A DNA stretch of 64,000 bases from Oscillospiraceae bacterium (GCA_017547525.1 JAFYPL010000010.1:1-64000), one strand, 5' to 3'. Numbered from the stretch's first letter, positions 16,701 through 25,814 are shown. Notes: generated by a model from the letters alone, not told the origin. Translations and numbers: made by a program.

Positions 16701-18308
16701 ATGAACACTATTTACTACAACGGTAATATCTACGTTGAAAGAGACAGATTCGTGCAGGCAATGCTGGTTTCAGATGGTCTGGTACAGAAAATAGGCACAT
16801 TGGAAGAAGTAACAGAAGGTCTGTGCCCAAAATGCGAAAAAGAAATGATTGACCTTGAAGGCAGAACAGTTATTCCAGGTTTTAACGATTCTCACTGCCA
16901 TATTCTGGGTGTTGGTCAGGCACTGGCTTGCGTAATTCTGCACGGCAGTACATCTATGGCTGAAATTCTGGAAAAAGGCCGTCAGTTCCTTGCAGCACAT
17001 CCACTGCAGGCTGGCGACGTGCTTATCGGCCGTGGCTGGAACCAGGACTATTTCACAGACGAAGCAAGAATCCCTACAAGATATGACTTGGACAAAATCA
17101 CAACAGAATACCCAGTTATTTACACACGTACATGCGGCCATATGCTGGTAGCAAACTCCAAAGCACTGGAAGTCGCAGGCATTACAAGAGATACACAGCC
17201 ACTGCCAGGCGGCGTTATTTATAAAGATGAAAACGGCGAACCAAATGGCCAGATTTCTGAAAATGCACAGGCACAGATTCAGTGCATTGTACCACGGACA
17301 ACACCTGAAAGTGTAGCAGCAAACGTTTCACTGGCTATGGAATATGCAGCAAGCCTTGGTATTACAACTGTACAGACATGCGACCTCAGTGGTGAAGGAT
17401 GGGAAGTTGTGGACAACGGTTACAAACTGATGTACGAAACAAATCCAAATGCTATCCGTTCTTACCAGCAGTCCACATTCTACGAAACAGAAAGCTACAA
17501 AGCATTCCTTGACGCTGGCTGTAGCACAGGCAACGGTAATGATATGTATAAATACGGTCCGCTGAAAATGTTTGTTGACGGCTCTCTGGGCGCACGTACA
17601 GCTTACCTGCGCAACCCTTATGCAGATGATGCTTCCACACGTGGCGTTTCCACAATGACAGTAGAACATTTTGATGATATGGTACAGCTGGCAGACAGCA
17701 ACAACTGTCAGGTAGCAGTACACTGTATCGGTGATGCAGCTATCGAAATGGTGCTGAATGCTTACGATAAAGTAGTTGATGGCCGCAACAACAAAAACCG
17801 TCATGCTATTATCCACTGCCAGATAACAGACAAACCACTGGTGGAAAAATTCACAGAACATGACATTCTGGCACAGGTACAGCCAATCTTTATCCACTAC
17901 GATATGAACATTGTTGCTGAACGCTGTGGCGAGGAACTGGCCTCTACATCCTACGCATTTGGTGATATGTACCGCATGGGTATTCACACATCCTTTGGTA
18001 CAGACAGCCCTGTAGAAAATCTGCAGCCATACGAAAACCTGTACTGCGCAGTTACAAGAAAACGCCTTGACGGTGAAAGAACATACCGCCCAGATCAGTG
18101 TGTGGATATTTACGATGCAATCGACCAGTACACAATTAGCTCTGCATACACAGAATTCGCTGAAAACAGAAAAGGCCGTCTGATGCCAGGCTTCCTTGCT
18201 GACTTTGCAGTTCTGGACAGAAATATCTTTGAAATCCCATCTGACGAAATCAAAGATGTACAGTGCGTAAGAACAGTACTCGGTGGCAGAACAATTTTTG
18301 CAAGATAA
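16701..18308 (+). CDS. YtcJ-like metal-dependent amidohydrolase under lysine riboswitch control
   Basis: A 535-residue amidohydrolase-family protein of the YtcJ/AepA-like group. The metal site begins with DSHCHILG (about 60); later motifs are GDAAIEMV, HAIIHCQ and FGTDSPVENLQP, ending in GFLADFAVLDRNIF. Substrates of this group are largely unknown. The only cue is the lysine riboswitch 110 bases upstream, which suggests expression when lysine is scarce and hence perhaps release of lysine from an acylated or cyclic derivative (inference). Codons are biased as in gltX, which suggests high expression. GGAGG lies before the ATG. Confidence 0.88.
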   Translation: MNTIYYNGNIYVERDRFVQAMLVSDGLVQKIGTLEEVTEGLCPKCEKEMIDLEGRTVIPGFNDSHCHILGVGQALACVILHGSTSMAEILEKGRQFLAAHPLQAGDVLIGRGWNQDYFTDEARIPTRYDLDKITTEYPVIYTRTCGHMLVANSKALEVAGITRDTQPLPGGVIYKDENGEPNGQISENAQAQIQCIVPRTTPESVAANVSLAMEYAASLGITTVQTCDLSGEGWEVVDNGYKLMYETNPNAIRSYQQSTFYETESYKAFLDAGCSTGNGNDMYKYGPLKMFVDGSLGARTAYLRNPYADDASTRGVSTMTVEHFDDMVQLADSNNCQVAVHCIGDAAIEMVLNAYDKVVDGRNNKNRHAIIHCQITDKPLVEKFTEHDILAQVQPIFIHYDMNIVAERCGEELASTSYAFGDMYRMGIHTSFGTDSPVENLQPYENLYCAVTRKRLDGERTYRPDQCVDIYDAIDQYTISSAYTEFAENRKGRLMPGFLADFAVLDRNIFEIPSDEIKDVQCVRTVLGGRTIFAR

Positions 18309-18322
18309 TATGATTAAAACAA

Positions 18323-18349
18323 AAACGGAGTGATTTAATCACTCCGTTT
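18323..18349. terminator. bidirectional terminator after the amidohydrolase
   Basis: AAACGGAGTGAT (18323-18334) pairs with ATCACTCCGTTT (18338-18349). T-rich sequence follows on the plus strand; on the minus strand it lies 8 bases past the MBL gene. Confidence 0.88.
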
Positions 18350-18356
18350 ATTTTGT

Positions 18357-18992
18357 TTATTTTTCTAAAGCCTGTGGTGTAAGCACAAGTACCTGCGGTG
18401 TGGTGCAGTTGGCTGTTATGGTGGCTGTGCTGCCGTCTGTTTTTATAACATTTTCATACAGCTTTACGAATTCATCAATGTGTGCTATTACATCAAAGCC
18501 GAAATCTTCTGTGCGGTAATGCATAGGTATTATAACCTTTGCATTTATCTGTTTTGCCACCTGTTTAGCTGTCTGTGGGTCTATGGTGTAAAAGCCTCCT
18601 ACAGGTAACAGCGCTATATCTACATCACCAATAACACGTATCTGTTCATCATTCAGCAGATGACCCAGGTCACCAAAATGGGCCAGTTTCAGTCCTTCAT
18701 ATTCGAAAACATGGATTGTATTTTCACCACGCTTTGTACCACCGGCTTCATCGTGAAAAGACGCCACCTTTGTCACCTGTGGTGCAGGGGCAAAACTGCG
18801 CACCTGTTTTACCAGATGGGCCGCATTATGGTCGTGGTGTCCGTGACTGCAGTAAATTTCGTGTGCGGCGGCCTGCACATTGCCAATACCCGGCACACTG
18901 CCGTTTTCGTAAGGGTCTACAACACAGCTCCAGTCGCCAAAAGTCAATTTATAACAGGCGTGTCCTATCCATTGTACAGTTATATTTTTCAT
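18357..18992 (-). CDS. MBL-fold metal-dependent hydrolase, UlaG-like
   Basis: A 211-residue metallo-beta-lactamase-fold protein. SHGHHDHN supplies the metal ligands H50, H52, D54 and H55; later LAHFGDLGH and IIPMHYRTEDFG add the remaining conserved histidines and aspartate. The compact form with GHACYKLTFGDWSCVVDPY at the N-terminus matches the UlaG/YtkL-like branch; UlaG is a lactonase, but this branch is mostly uncharacterised. It follows rsmF by 24 bases on the same strand, so the two are probably cotranscribed. Confidence 0.87.
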   Translation of the reverse strand: MKNITVQWIGHACYKLTFGDWSCVVDPYENGSVPGIGNVQAAAHEIYCSHGHHDHNAAHLVKQVRSFAPAPQVTKVASFHDEAGGTKRGENTIHVFEYEGLKLAHFGDLGHLLNDEQIRVIGDVDIALLPVGGFYTIDPQTAKQVAKQINAKVIIPMHYRTEDFGFDVIAHIDEFVKLYENVIKTDGSTATITANCTTPQVLVLTPQALEK

Positions 18993-19016
18993 AGTTTTCT
19001 CCTTTGCTGAGTGGTG

Positions 19017-20384
19017 TTATTTCATTATTCGCAGACCTTTAGGGTAGTGATTTTTGATTACGTTACCATCACTTTTGCCCCAGCCGGTGGAATAGCCGTC
19101 CACTGAAATCAGTCTCCAGCCACGGCGGTCATCTTCTGTGGATATTTCACTTCCGGTCAGGTATTTATCCAGTCTGTCATCGTCCAGTGGCAGGTTTTCA
19201 CACTGTACAACATTTTCAGGTTTCAGTGCCATTGCCAGTGAATGAGATGGTTCAAAACGTCCTTTTTTGATTTCACCCAACTGAAGACCGGCACGTAATA
19301 CTTTCAGTTTGGAAAAGTCCGGTGTATTATCAGGCAGGCTGTAAAGTGTGGTACCGAAAAGGTAAAAGTTTGAGAAATCAGTGCCTTTAAGAGTGCTTTT
19401 TTCGAATTTATACCATTCTTCCAGAGCTTTTTTATCGGTAACAGTTTTGGTGTATCTGATTTTTTCAGTTTCGCCGCCAGTTTTTTCCAGTACTGCCACA
19501 TAGTGGCCTTCCCCTTTAAGCAGATGTGGGAAAAGGCGCATGGTATCTGCAAGGTCAGGCGTGCCATCTGCCCACTGTGGTCTGCCCGGTGAAAAGTATT
19601 TGTGCACAACAGGTTTAACTATTCTATATTCAGGATGGTTGGATATAAACTGTGCAACCATCATTTCGTTTTCTTCCGGTGCAAAGGTACATGTGGAATA
19701 AACTATTTTGCCGCCCGGTGCCAGCATTTTGTGGGCAGATTCCAGAATAAGACTCTGTCTGTTGGCACATACATCTACCTGCTGTTCACTCCATTCTTTT
19801 ATGGCGGTGTCGTCTTTACGGAACATACCTTCGCCACTGCATGGGGCGTCTACAATTATTTTGTCGAAAAATGCAGGGAAGTGCTTTTCAAGATTGGCAG
19901 GGTTCTCATTTAAAACAATTGCATTTTTTACACCCATTCTTTCCATGTTACCGGAAAGTATTTTGGCACGGGAAGGAACTATTTCGTTGGACACCAGCAG
20001 GCCTGTACCGCCCAGCCGGCATGCGGCCTGAGTACTTTTGCCACCAGGGGCAGCGCACAGGTCCAGTACTTTGTCACCAGGCTGTATATCTGCTGATGCC
20101 ACTGGTGCCATGGCGCTGGCCTCCTGAATATAGTACACACCAGCATGGTGGTATTGGTGACGGCCAGGACGAGTTTCATTATCGTAATAAAAACCTGTTG
20201 GGCACCATTCCACCGGTGAAAGGCAGAACATATCTTTTGCAGTAAAAGAATCTATGTCACCTTTCAGTGTATTTACACGCAGTGAATAGTAGTTATCGTT
20301 ATCGTATCCTTTTATAAAATCATCATATTCGTCCTGTAGCAGATTTTTCATCTTTTCACAGAACCGCTGTGGTAATTTAGCCAT
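19017..20384 (-). CDS. rsmF: RsmF-family rRNA (cytosine-5) methyltransferase
   Basis: A NOL1/NOP2/Sun-family RNA m5C methyltransferase of 455 residues. VLDLCAAPGGKSTQAA binds SAM (about 108-123), DAPCSGEGMFRK (about 180) and STCTFAPEENE (about 231) hold the two conserved cysteines. The C-terminal domain ending GWGKSDGNVIKNHYPKGLR is the RNA-binding PUA-like extension found in RsmF-type enzymes. It probably modifies 16S rRNA; the exact cytosine is not predictable. AAAGGAG is not evident, and the start is set by homology (MAKLPQRFCEKM). Confidence 0.9.
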   Translation of the reverse strand: MAKLPQRFCEKMKNLLQDEYDDFIKGYDNDNYYSLRVNTLKGDIDSFTAKDMFCLSPVEWCPTGFYYDNETRPGRHQYHHAGVYYIQEASAMAPVASADIQPGDKVLDLCAAPGGKSTQAACRLGGTGLLVSNEIVPSRAKILSGNMERMGVKNAIVLNENPANLEKHFPAFFDKIIVDAPCSGEGMFRKDDTAIKEWSEQQVDVCANRQSLILESAHKMLAPGGKIVYSTCTFAPEENEMMVAQFISNHPEYRIVKPVVHKYFSPGRPQWADGTPDLADTMRLFPHLLKGEGHYVAVLEKTGGETEKIRYTKTVTDKKALEEWYKFEKSTLKGTDFSNFYLFGTTLYSLPDNTPDFSKLKVLRAGLQLGEIKKGRFEPSHSLAMALKPENVVQCENLPLDDDRLDKYLTGSEISTEDDRRGWRLISVDGYSTGWGKSDGNVIKNHYPKGLRIMK

Positions 20385-20499
20385 AAAAATTCTCCGTAAT
20401 GTTGATATATATATGATAACATAAAGTTAAACTGTTGTCTTGTGTTTTAAGTGAAAAAGCTGTAATATATATAACACACTGAAGAGAGAGGTATATATT

Positions 20500-21393
20500 A
20501 TGAAAAAAGGTGTACTGGCAGTAGTGGTTGCCAGTTTCTTATACGGTATAATGCCTGTTTTTACAAAACGGGTGCTGAATGAGGGTATGACCAGTGGTGC
20601 AGTAGTATTTTACCGCCTGATGTTTGCGGCTATATTTTCATTTATAGCATTGATGGTAAGCAAGCAGGATATACACATTACCAGACAGCAGTTTCTGCAT
20701 CTGACTATATTCGGTATTATAGGTTTTGGTGCTACAATGGCTTTCCTTACGGTGGCATATTCACTGATACCTACAGGCCTTGCAACTATGCTGCACTTTA
20801 CATATCCATTGTTTGTTACTATAGCAATGGCGTTTTTCGGCGATAAGCCGACGAAGATAAGAGTAATTTCCTGCCTGTTTGCATTGCTGGGGCTGGCATT
20901 GATGGCGGATTTCTCCCGACTGTCTGTAATGGGTATACTGTTTGCAGTGACCAGTGGCGTGACATATGCATGCTATGTAATAGCAAACAAGAAAAGCAGT
21001 TTTGCAAACCTGCCGGGTATGGTTATAGTTTTTTATGTAAGTGTTATTGCGGCTGTTTTCTTTGGTTTGAAGGCTGTTGTGACAAAAGAGTTTATGCTGC
21101 CTGTAAGTATGAAAAGCCGGATAATTCTCATGGCTATCGGTCTTTTCTGTACAGTGGTGACTCTTTTCCTGCTTACTTATGGTATCAAAACCCTTGGGGC
21201 ATCAAGAGCATCTGTGCTGAATATGCTGGAACCTGTTATAAGTCTTGTGGCGGGTATAATTATTTATAAGGAAGCTGTTTCACTTATGGGGCTGCTGGGG
21301 TGTGCTATGGTAATAATTTCCGGGCTGGCAGTTGCTTTTGACAACGGGGAAGAAAAAGTAAAAGTACATGTAAATACTGCAAGATATAAATAA
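20500..21393 (+). CDS. EamA/DMT-family transporter
   Basis: A 297-residue membrane protein with about ten hydrophobic segments in two EamA repeats. The first begins MKKGVLAVVVASFLYGIMPVFTKRVL and the second ends LNMLEPVISLVAGIIIYKEAVSLMGLLG, both hallmark DMT sequences. Members export amino acids, drugs or other small metabolites, and the substrate here cannot be predicted. GAGAGAGGT precedes the ATG. It is transcribed alone and divergently from rsmF. Confidence 0.88.
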   Translation: MKKGVLAVVVASFLYGIMPVFTKRVLNEGMTSGAVVFYRLMFAAIFSFIALMVSKQDIHITRQQFLHLTIFGIIGFGATMAFLTVAYSLIPTGLATMLHFTYPLFVTIAMAFFGDKPTKIRVISCLFALLGLALMADFSRLSVMGILFAVTSGVTYACYVIANKKSSFANLPGMVIVFYVSVIAAVFFGLKAVVTKEFMLPVSMKSRIILMAIGLFCTVVTLFLLTYGIKTLGASRASVLNMLEPVISLVAGIIIYKEAVSLMGLLGCAMVIISGLAVAFDNGEEKVKVHVNTARYK

Positions 21394-21424
21394 AAAGCAA
21401 GGTGGTAAAACCACCTTGCTTTTT
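21392..21424. terminator. bidirectional terminator between the DMT gene and the PatB fusion
   Basis: AAAAAGCAAGGTGG (21392-21405) pairs perfectly with CCACCTTGCTTTTT (21411-21424), with a 5-base loop. Confidence 0.93.
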
Positions 21425-21433
21425 TGTGTTTTA

Positions 21434-23236
21434 TTATTTGGCTTTCATAGCTTTGATAACTTCTTTTACACTTGGGAAGTCTGTAAGACTGCGGAAGTAG
21501 TGAGAGAATATAACTTTCATATCCTTGTTTACACCTATGAAAGCATTCAGCTGGCTGGAACGTATTTTCTTTGCTATTTTGTGTGGATCTTTAGGTTCGC
21601 CACCGGCCATGTATGGGCCTGCCATGGCGGCAATCATATCCAGATCCAGCAGTTTTTTGATTTCTTTACCTGCGGCAAATTCCACCAGTTTATCGCCGCC
21701 GATCATACCGGACATACCATCTGCTTCGAATACGTTGTATCTGTCATAGAGTATGCCGTCAGGGTCACCGATAAGTTCAAATGGATATTTTTTCTGTGCA
21801 TCATGCAGTTGTTTTACATCACTTAAAAGTACAACCTTTACATCACAGCCAATTGCTTTAAGGGCAGGCCATGCAGTCTTAAGCATAACCATAGTAGCTT
21901 TTGTCAGGTCGCCTTCCACTGTATCAGCGAAAACCAGAAGAGTGTTGCCGCGTATAGTGGAAGCAAGGTTTACTTTGGTGCGCTTTGTGGAGGAGTATAT
22001 AAAACCTTCCACCTTTGTGCCAACTGTAAGTGTTTTGTGGTATGGTTTGCCATTTATAGCCCAGCTATCTCTCACAGACTGTACAGCAAGTTTGAAGCGG
22101 GCCATAGTGTCTTCCAGTGTTTCCCTTGCGCATGCCAGATTGATTCTCTGGAAACCTCTGCCAGCAGGACCAAATATTTCACCGTTATCCAGATAGATAC
22201 CGGCTTTTTCCAGCATTTCACGCTGTTCCACATGTGTCATGCCCAGACCACGCATATCCCACCACTGCAGATATGTGCCTTCCAGAGGGAATACTTTTAC
22301 TTCAGGGAAATTTTCAGCCATGAAATCCCGTATATAGTCAGCATTACCTTTTATAACTGTAAGCAGTTCTTCAAGCCAGTCTTCACACAGGTTGTATGCA
22401 GCGGTGCATGCAGTATATGCGAATATATTCAGTGTGGAGTGCATGTTCAGAAGATTGCACATGCCAGCTTTTACTCTGATTTTATCATTAGGGATAATAA
22501 TGTTTGAACACTGCAGACCAGCTAGGTTAAAAGTTTTACTTGGTGCAGTACATACAGCGATATTGTCCAGAACTTTGCCGCCCAGATTTGCCATTACTAT
22601 GTGTTTATGGCCAGGCATAACTATATCGTGATGGATTTCGTCGTCGATAATGAATACGCCATTGTCACAACAGATTTTTGCCACTTTTTCCAGTTCGTCT
22701 TTAGTCCATACTCTGCCCACAGGGTTGTGAGGGTTACAGAAAAGAATAGCTGTTACATCTTTGCGTTTTGCTTTCTTTTCCAGATCTTTAAAATCAATTT
22801 CGTATCTGCCGTTGTCGTGTTTCAGTTCACTGTAAACCAGATGGCGGGTTTTGGCTATAACTGCCAGGTCAAAAGGATAGTAAACCGGAGTCAGCAATAT
22901 TACACCATCGCCCGGTTTCGTGGATGCTTCTATCAACATAGCCAGAGCATCTACAACCCCCGGAGTGTTTACAATCCATTCTTTTTTTACATCAAAATCG
23001 TGTCTGCGTTTCATCCAGCTGATGATAGCGTCATAAAATGCGGGTGTACCCTGAGTATAACCCAGCACCTGTGTATCTGCCACGTGTTTGATAGCATCTA
23101 TGATAGGCTGTGCTGTAGGAAATTCCATATCAGCAGTTGACAGAGGTACTCTGTCCGGGGCGCTGTCTATAAAAGCATCCCATTTGGTTGAACCCCGTCC
23201 GCGACGGTCAGGTACAGCGGTAAAATCATATTTCAT
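21434..23236 (-). CDS. PatB/MalY-type PLP enzyme fused to a peroxiredoxin-like C-terminal domain
   Basis: 600 residues, about 210 longer than a normal PatB/MalY enzyme. Residues 1 to about 390 form the PLP domain, with CNPHNPVGRVWTKDEL, HHDIVMPGHKH and APSKTFNLAG (PLP lysine about 233), the classic C-S lyase motifs. Residues about 400-600 (coded by about 21434-22050) have a thioredoxin-fold peroxiredoxin-like pattern: NTLLVFADTV, ALKAIGCDVKVVLLSD and FELIGDPDGILYDRYNV. The usual CPxC at the start of the first helix is absent (VEGDLTKATM), so redox catalysis by that site is unlikely. The reading frame is continuous with no sign of an error. The role of the added domain is unknown. Confidence 0.88.
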   Translation of the reverse strand: MKYDFTAVPDRRGRGSTKWDAFIDSAPDRVPLSTADMEFPTAQPIIDAIKHVADTQVLGYTQGTPAFYDAIISWMKRRHDFDVKKEWIVNTPGVVDALAMLIEASTKPGDGVILLTPVYYPFDLAVIAKTRHLVYSELKHDNGRYEIDFKDLEKKAKRKDVTAILFCNPHNPVGRVWTKDELEKVAKICCDNGVFIIDDEIHHDIVMPGHKHIVMANLGGKVLDNIAVCTAPSKTFNLAGLQCSNIIIPNDKIRVKAGMCNLLNMHSTLNIFAYTACTAAYNLCEDWLEELLTVIKGNADYIRDFMAENFPEVKVFPLEGTYLQWWDMRGLGMTHVEQREMLEKAGIYLDNGEIFGPAGRGFQRINLACARETLEDTMARFKLAVQSVRDSWAINGKPYHKTLTVGTKVEGFIYSSTKRTKVNLASTIRGNTLLVFADTVEGDLTKATMVMLKTAWPALKAIGCDVKVVLLSDVKQLHDAQKKYPFELIGDPDGILYDRYNVFEADGMSGMIGGDKLVEFAAGKEIKKLLDLDMIAAMAGPYMAGGEPKDPHKIAKKIRSSQLNAFIGVNKDMKVIFSHYFRSLTDFPSVKEVIKAMKAK

Positions 23237-23317
23237 ACTGACACCTCCGTGTAATCAGTGTTATTCCTTTATCTAATAGTAACATCTGCACAGATGGCAG
23301 TCAATTCACAGTATAAC

Positions 23318-23347
23318 AAAAAAACGACGGATAAATCCGTCGTTTTT
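23318..23347 (-). terminator. terminator of the G5/3D-domain gene
   Basis: AACGACGGA (23323-23331) pairs with TCCGTCGTT (23336-23344) inside an A/T-extended stem. T-rich run on the minus strand. Confidence 0.88.
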
Positions 23348-23364
23348 CTTTAATGCTTTGTTCT

Positions 23365-24423
23365 TTAGTCGTAAATATAGATATTTACAGTATTTTTCCA
23401 GTTAAGGCTGCTTTCCAGATATGTTTCATAGAAAAGGTCTACGCCGATAATGCCTTCCATGCAGGCTGTACCGGTATCTGTGGCGATTGCCCAGCCGTAA
23501 ACGAATTTGCCGTCAGGACTGGCGATATACATTTTTGTGCCGTAAGGGATAATGTTAGGGTTTACGGCAACTGAGCCGTAGAAAAGACCCAGACGGGATG
23601 CACCTTTACCAGTTTTTGAATAATAACCTGTGGCTGATGTGTTGGAAATAACTCTTGAGTAGCCTGTAGGTACACCATTTACCACAGAAACACCTGCAGG
23701 TGCTTCCAGTGGGGAAACAGCTTTACCGGCTTTATATGTGAGTACCAGTTTGTTTACAGGTTTTTTTACAACCTCTACTTTGCTTACCAGAGCTAAGTCC
23801 AGTTCACCGTCAACGTATCTTTCACGGTATGTTACCAGATTTTTACCGTTCTGACCTTCTGTCAGTGTATACTGTTTTTTAGGGAAACGGAATGTAAGAC
23901 TGCTGGATTTGTAAGTTACTTCGTAAGGTACGGTTTCTTCGTACTGATTATCCACGTATACTACACGGTATACACGGATAGAGTCACCTTCTTTTACCTG
24001 TGTGTGCAGGCTAGGTTCAGTGTAGTCGTGTTCGCCCAGTACAACGCCGGCATTTGCCAGACAGTCGCTTACTGTACCCTGTGTGATCTGGGCAGTCACT
24101 TCTGTGCCATCCACGGTGATAGGTACTGTGAAACCGTGGCTTATGTGAATGTTTCTGTAGTTTCCGTCAAAGGAAGTATACAGTACTTTGTCACTGGATT
24201 CCAGGCTTACATTTGCCAGTTCCAGTATCTGTTCCTGCTGTGAAAATGTGGACAGCATTACGATATCATAGTTACCATCGGTAACACGGATAATGCTTGT
24301 AAAAAAGAACAAAGCAGTTGCGGAAGACACCAGTACTATGAAAGTACCCAGAAGATACAGAATTTTTGCTTTGTTCTGCATTAGGCGCTGCCACAGAGAT
24401 TTCTTATTCTTTTTCTCTGTCAT
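23365..24423 (-). CDS. G5/3D-domain cell-wall protein, YabE/Rpf-like
   Basis: A 352-residue protein with one N-terminal membrane segment (about 20-45) after a basic cytoplasmic tail. A DUF348-like stretch (ITVDGTEVTAQITQGTVSDCLANAGV) is followed by a G5-like region with YVDNQYEETVPYEV and, at the C-terminus, a 3D domain with GYYSKTGKGASRLG, AVNPNIIPYGTKMYI and ATDTGTACMEG; the aspartates of the 3D domain are visible. Such proteins (YabE, Sps-B like) remodel peptidoglycan outside the membrane, often in dormancy or sporulation. It is monocistronic. Confidence 0.88.
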   Translation of the reverse strand: MTEKKNKKSLWQRLMQNKAKILYLLGTFIVLVSSATALFFFTSIIRVTDGNYDIVMLSTFSQQEQILELANVSLESSDKVLYTSFDGNYRNIHISHGFTVPITVDGTEVTAQITQGTVSDCLANAGVVLGEHDYTEPSLHTQVKEGDSIRVYRVVYVDNQYEETVPYEVTYKSSSLTFRFPKKQYTLTEGQNGKNLVTYRERYVDGELDLALVSKVEVVKKPVNKLVLTYKAGKAVSPLEAPAGVSVVNGVPTGYSRVISNTSATGYYSKTGKGASRLGLFYGSVAVNPNIIPYGTKMYIASPDGKFVYGWAIATDTGTACMEGIIGVDLFYETYLESSLNWKNTVNIYIYD

Positions 24424-24607
24424 AGATTCTCCTTTATAGTGTTTTCAGCTACATAGCTGATTGTATTGTACTACCGAACGAAAGTAGTTTTTAGTAAAAT
24501 TATATAATTTAAAAACGATAATTTTGTGCATATTTCTACACGCACTCGGCCATTATAACAGATTTGTTTTTATTTGTCAAAAAATGATGTAAAATGGCTA
24601 AAAAAAT

Positions 24608-24631
24608 AAAGGCCGATATATACCGGCCTTT
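24608..24631 (-). terminator. terminator of the small membrane protein gene
   Basis: AAAGGCCG (24608-24615) pairs with CGGCCTTT (24624-24631); on the minus strand TATTTTTTTAG follows. Confidence 0.85.
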
Positions 24632-24645
24632 AATAAATTCGTGGG

Positions 24646-24993
24646 TTAAATATTGCCTTCGGAATCCTGCGTAAGGACAGTTTCCACTGTCTCTTCATCA
24701 TCTGATTCTTCAGTTTCGCTAACGTCAGTATTTTCTGTTTCTTCATCATAGAAAAACTGCCGCTGTCTTTTCTTTTTTTCTTCTTTTGCTTTTTCTTCTA
24801 TCTGCGCATTACGTTCTTTTAAATCTTTCATCGCCTGCATTATCAGTGGGATAACCGCAGCCAGCATGGCTATACCTGTAATAAAAAGCGCCCAGTTGAT
24901 AAAAGCCCACTGGTCAAAGGGTGCCAGTGCAAAAGCCTTTCTGATATTATTACCGCCCATATAAAGGCAGAGAAGTGCAACCAGTGAAAACAT
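24646..24993 (-). CDS. small membrane protein with acidic tail, unknown function
   Basis: A 115-residue protein I cannot assign. Two hydrophobic segments lie at about 2-12 and 28-48, followed by a charged, probably coiled-coil stretch rich in Lys and Glu (LKERNAQIEEKAKEEKKK) and a C-terminal tail dominated by Glu, Asp, Thr and Ser. ATG 24993 follows AAGAGGA; an in-frame start 14 codons earlier lacks an SD. It has its own terminator and is divergent from the phosphoribosyltransferase gene. Confidence 0.6.
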   Translation of the reverse strand: MFSLVALLCLYMGGNNIRKAFALAPFDQWAFINWALFITGIAMLAAVIPLIMQAMKDLKERNAQIEEKAKEEKKKRQRQFFYDEETENTDVSETEESDDEETVETVLTQDSEGNI

Positions 24994-25111
24994 AAAAATC
25001 CTCTTTTCGGCATAAAATATAAACACAGTATACAATATCTTTTATGAAAAATCAAAGTAATTATTGAAAAATTGCCAAATATTATATATACTGTATCTAT
25101 ATAAATAGCAT

Positions 25112-25130
25112 AACCCCGTATGGGGTTTGT
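25112..25130 (+). promoter_or_regulatory. hairpin with T-run in the phosphoribosyltransferase leader
   Basis: AACCCC (25112-25117) pairs with GGGGTT (25122-25127), then TTGTTTT. Lying between the likely promoter and the gene, it looks like a small attenuator, but the stem is short. Confidence 0.35.
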
Positions 25131-25160
25131 TTTGCTGTAAAAAGCGAAGGAGATTATAAT

Positions 25161-25727
25161 ATGGAAATCAAATACACTGGTCAGGAATATTACGACATTG
25201 ATCTTGCAGGCAGAACTGAACGCCTGGTTATCGCACCTGTACACCCAACACTGCATATCGCAGGTTTTGTTCTGCTGGGCAACACAGAACTGACAAACTA
25301 CTGCGCAAAAGTGCTGGCAGATAAACTGAAAGATGTAGACTTTGATTATATCGTTTGCCCAGAAGCAAAAGTTCTTCCACTGGCACAGTCACTGTGTACA
25401 CAGATGGGTAATGTGGAATTTGTTGTTTTCAGAAAAGGCAAAAAAGCATACATGCTGGATGCTATTGAAACAGAAGTAAAATCCATCACTACAGCTAATG
25501 TACAGAAAATGGTTGTTGATGCAGCTGATGCAGCTAAAATCCGTGGTAAAAAAGTACTGCTGCTGGATGACGTTGTTTCTACAGGCGGCACATTCAGAGC
25601 TATGGAAGTTCTTCTGGATCAGATCGGTACAGAAATCGTAGGTTACTCTGCAGTGCTGCGCGAAGGTACAGATTTCCCTGATGATAAACTTTATTATGTG
25701 AGTGATCTGCCTATTTTTGTAGGTTAA
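25161..25727 (+). CDS. phosphoribosyltransferase family protein
   Basis: A 188-residue type I PRTase. The PRPP-binding motif VLLLDDVVSTGGT lies at about 131-143, and an upstream YIVCPEAKVLPLAQSL matches the loop where adenine PRTase-like proteins recognise substrate. It is closer to Apt/Xpt-like enzymes than to Hpt (a separate hpt is at 42086). The actual base, adenine, xanthine or another, is uncertain. Codon use is strongly biased, suggesting high expression. AAGGAG precedes the ATG. It is monocistronic. Confidence 0.82.
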   Translation: MEIKYTGQEYYDIDLAGRTERLVIAPVHPTLHIAGFVLLGNTELTNYCAKVLADKLKDVDFDYIVCPEAKVLPLAQSLCTQMGNVEFVVFRKGKKAYMLDAIETEVKSITTANVQKMVVDAADAAKIRGKKVLLLDDVVSTGGTFRAMEVLLDQIGTEIVGYSAVLREGTDFPDDKLYYVSDLPIFVG

Positions 25728-25739
25728 TTATGAATATTA

Positions 25740-25767
25740 AAAAGAGGCCTTTCGGGCCTCTTTTTTT
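25740..25767 (+). terminator. terminator of the phosphoribosyltransferase gene
   Basis: AAAGAGGCC (25741-25749) pairs with GGCCTCTTT (25755-25763), then more T. Confidence 0.93.
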
Positions 25768-25814
25768 ATTTATTTACATAATATACGTTGGTTTTACAAT
25801 TATACTATAATCTA

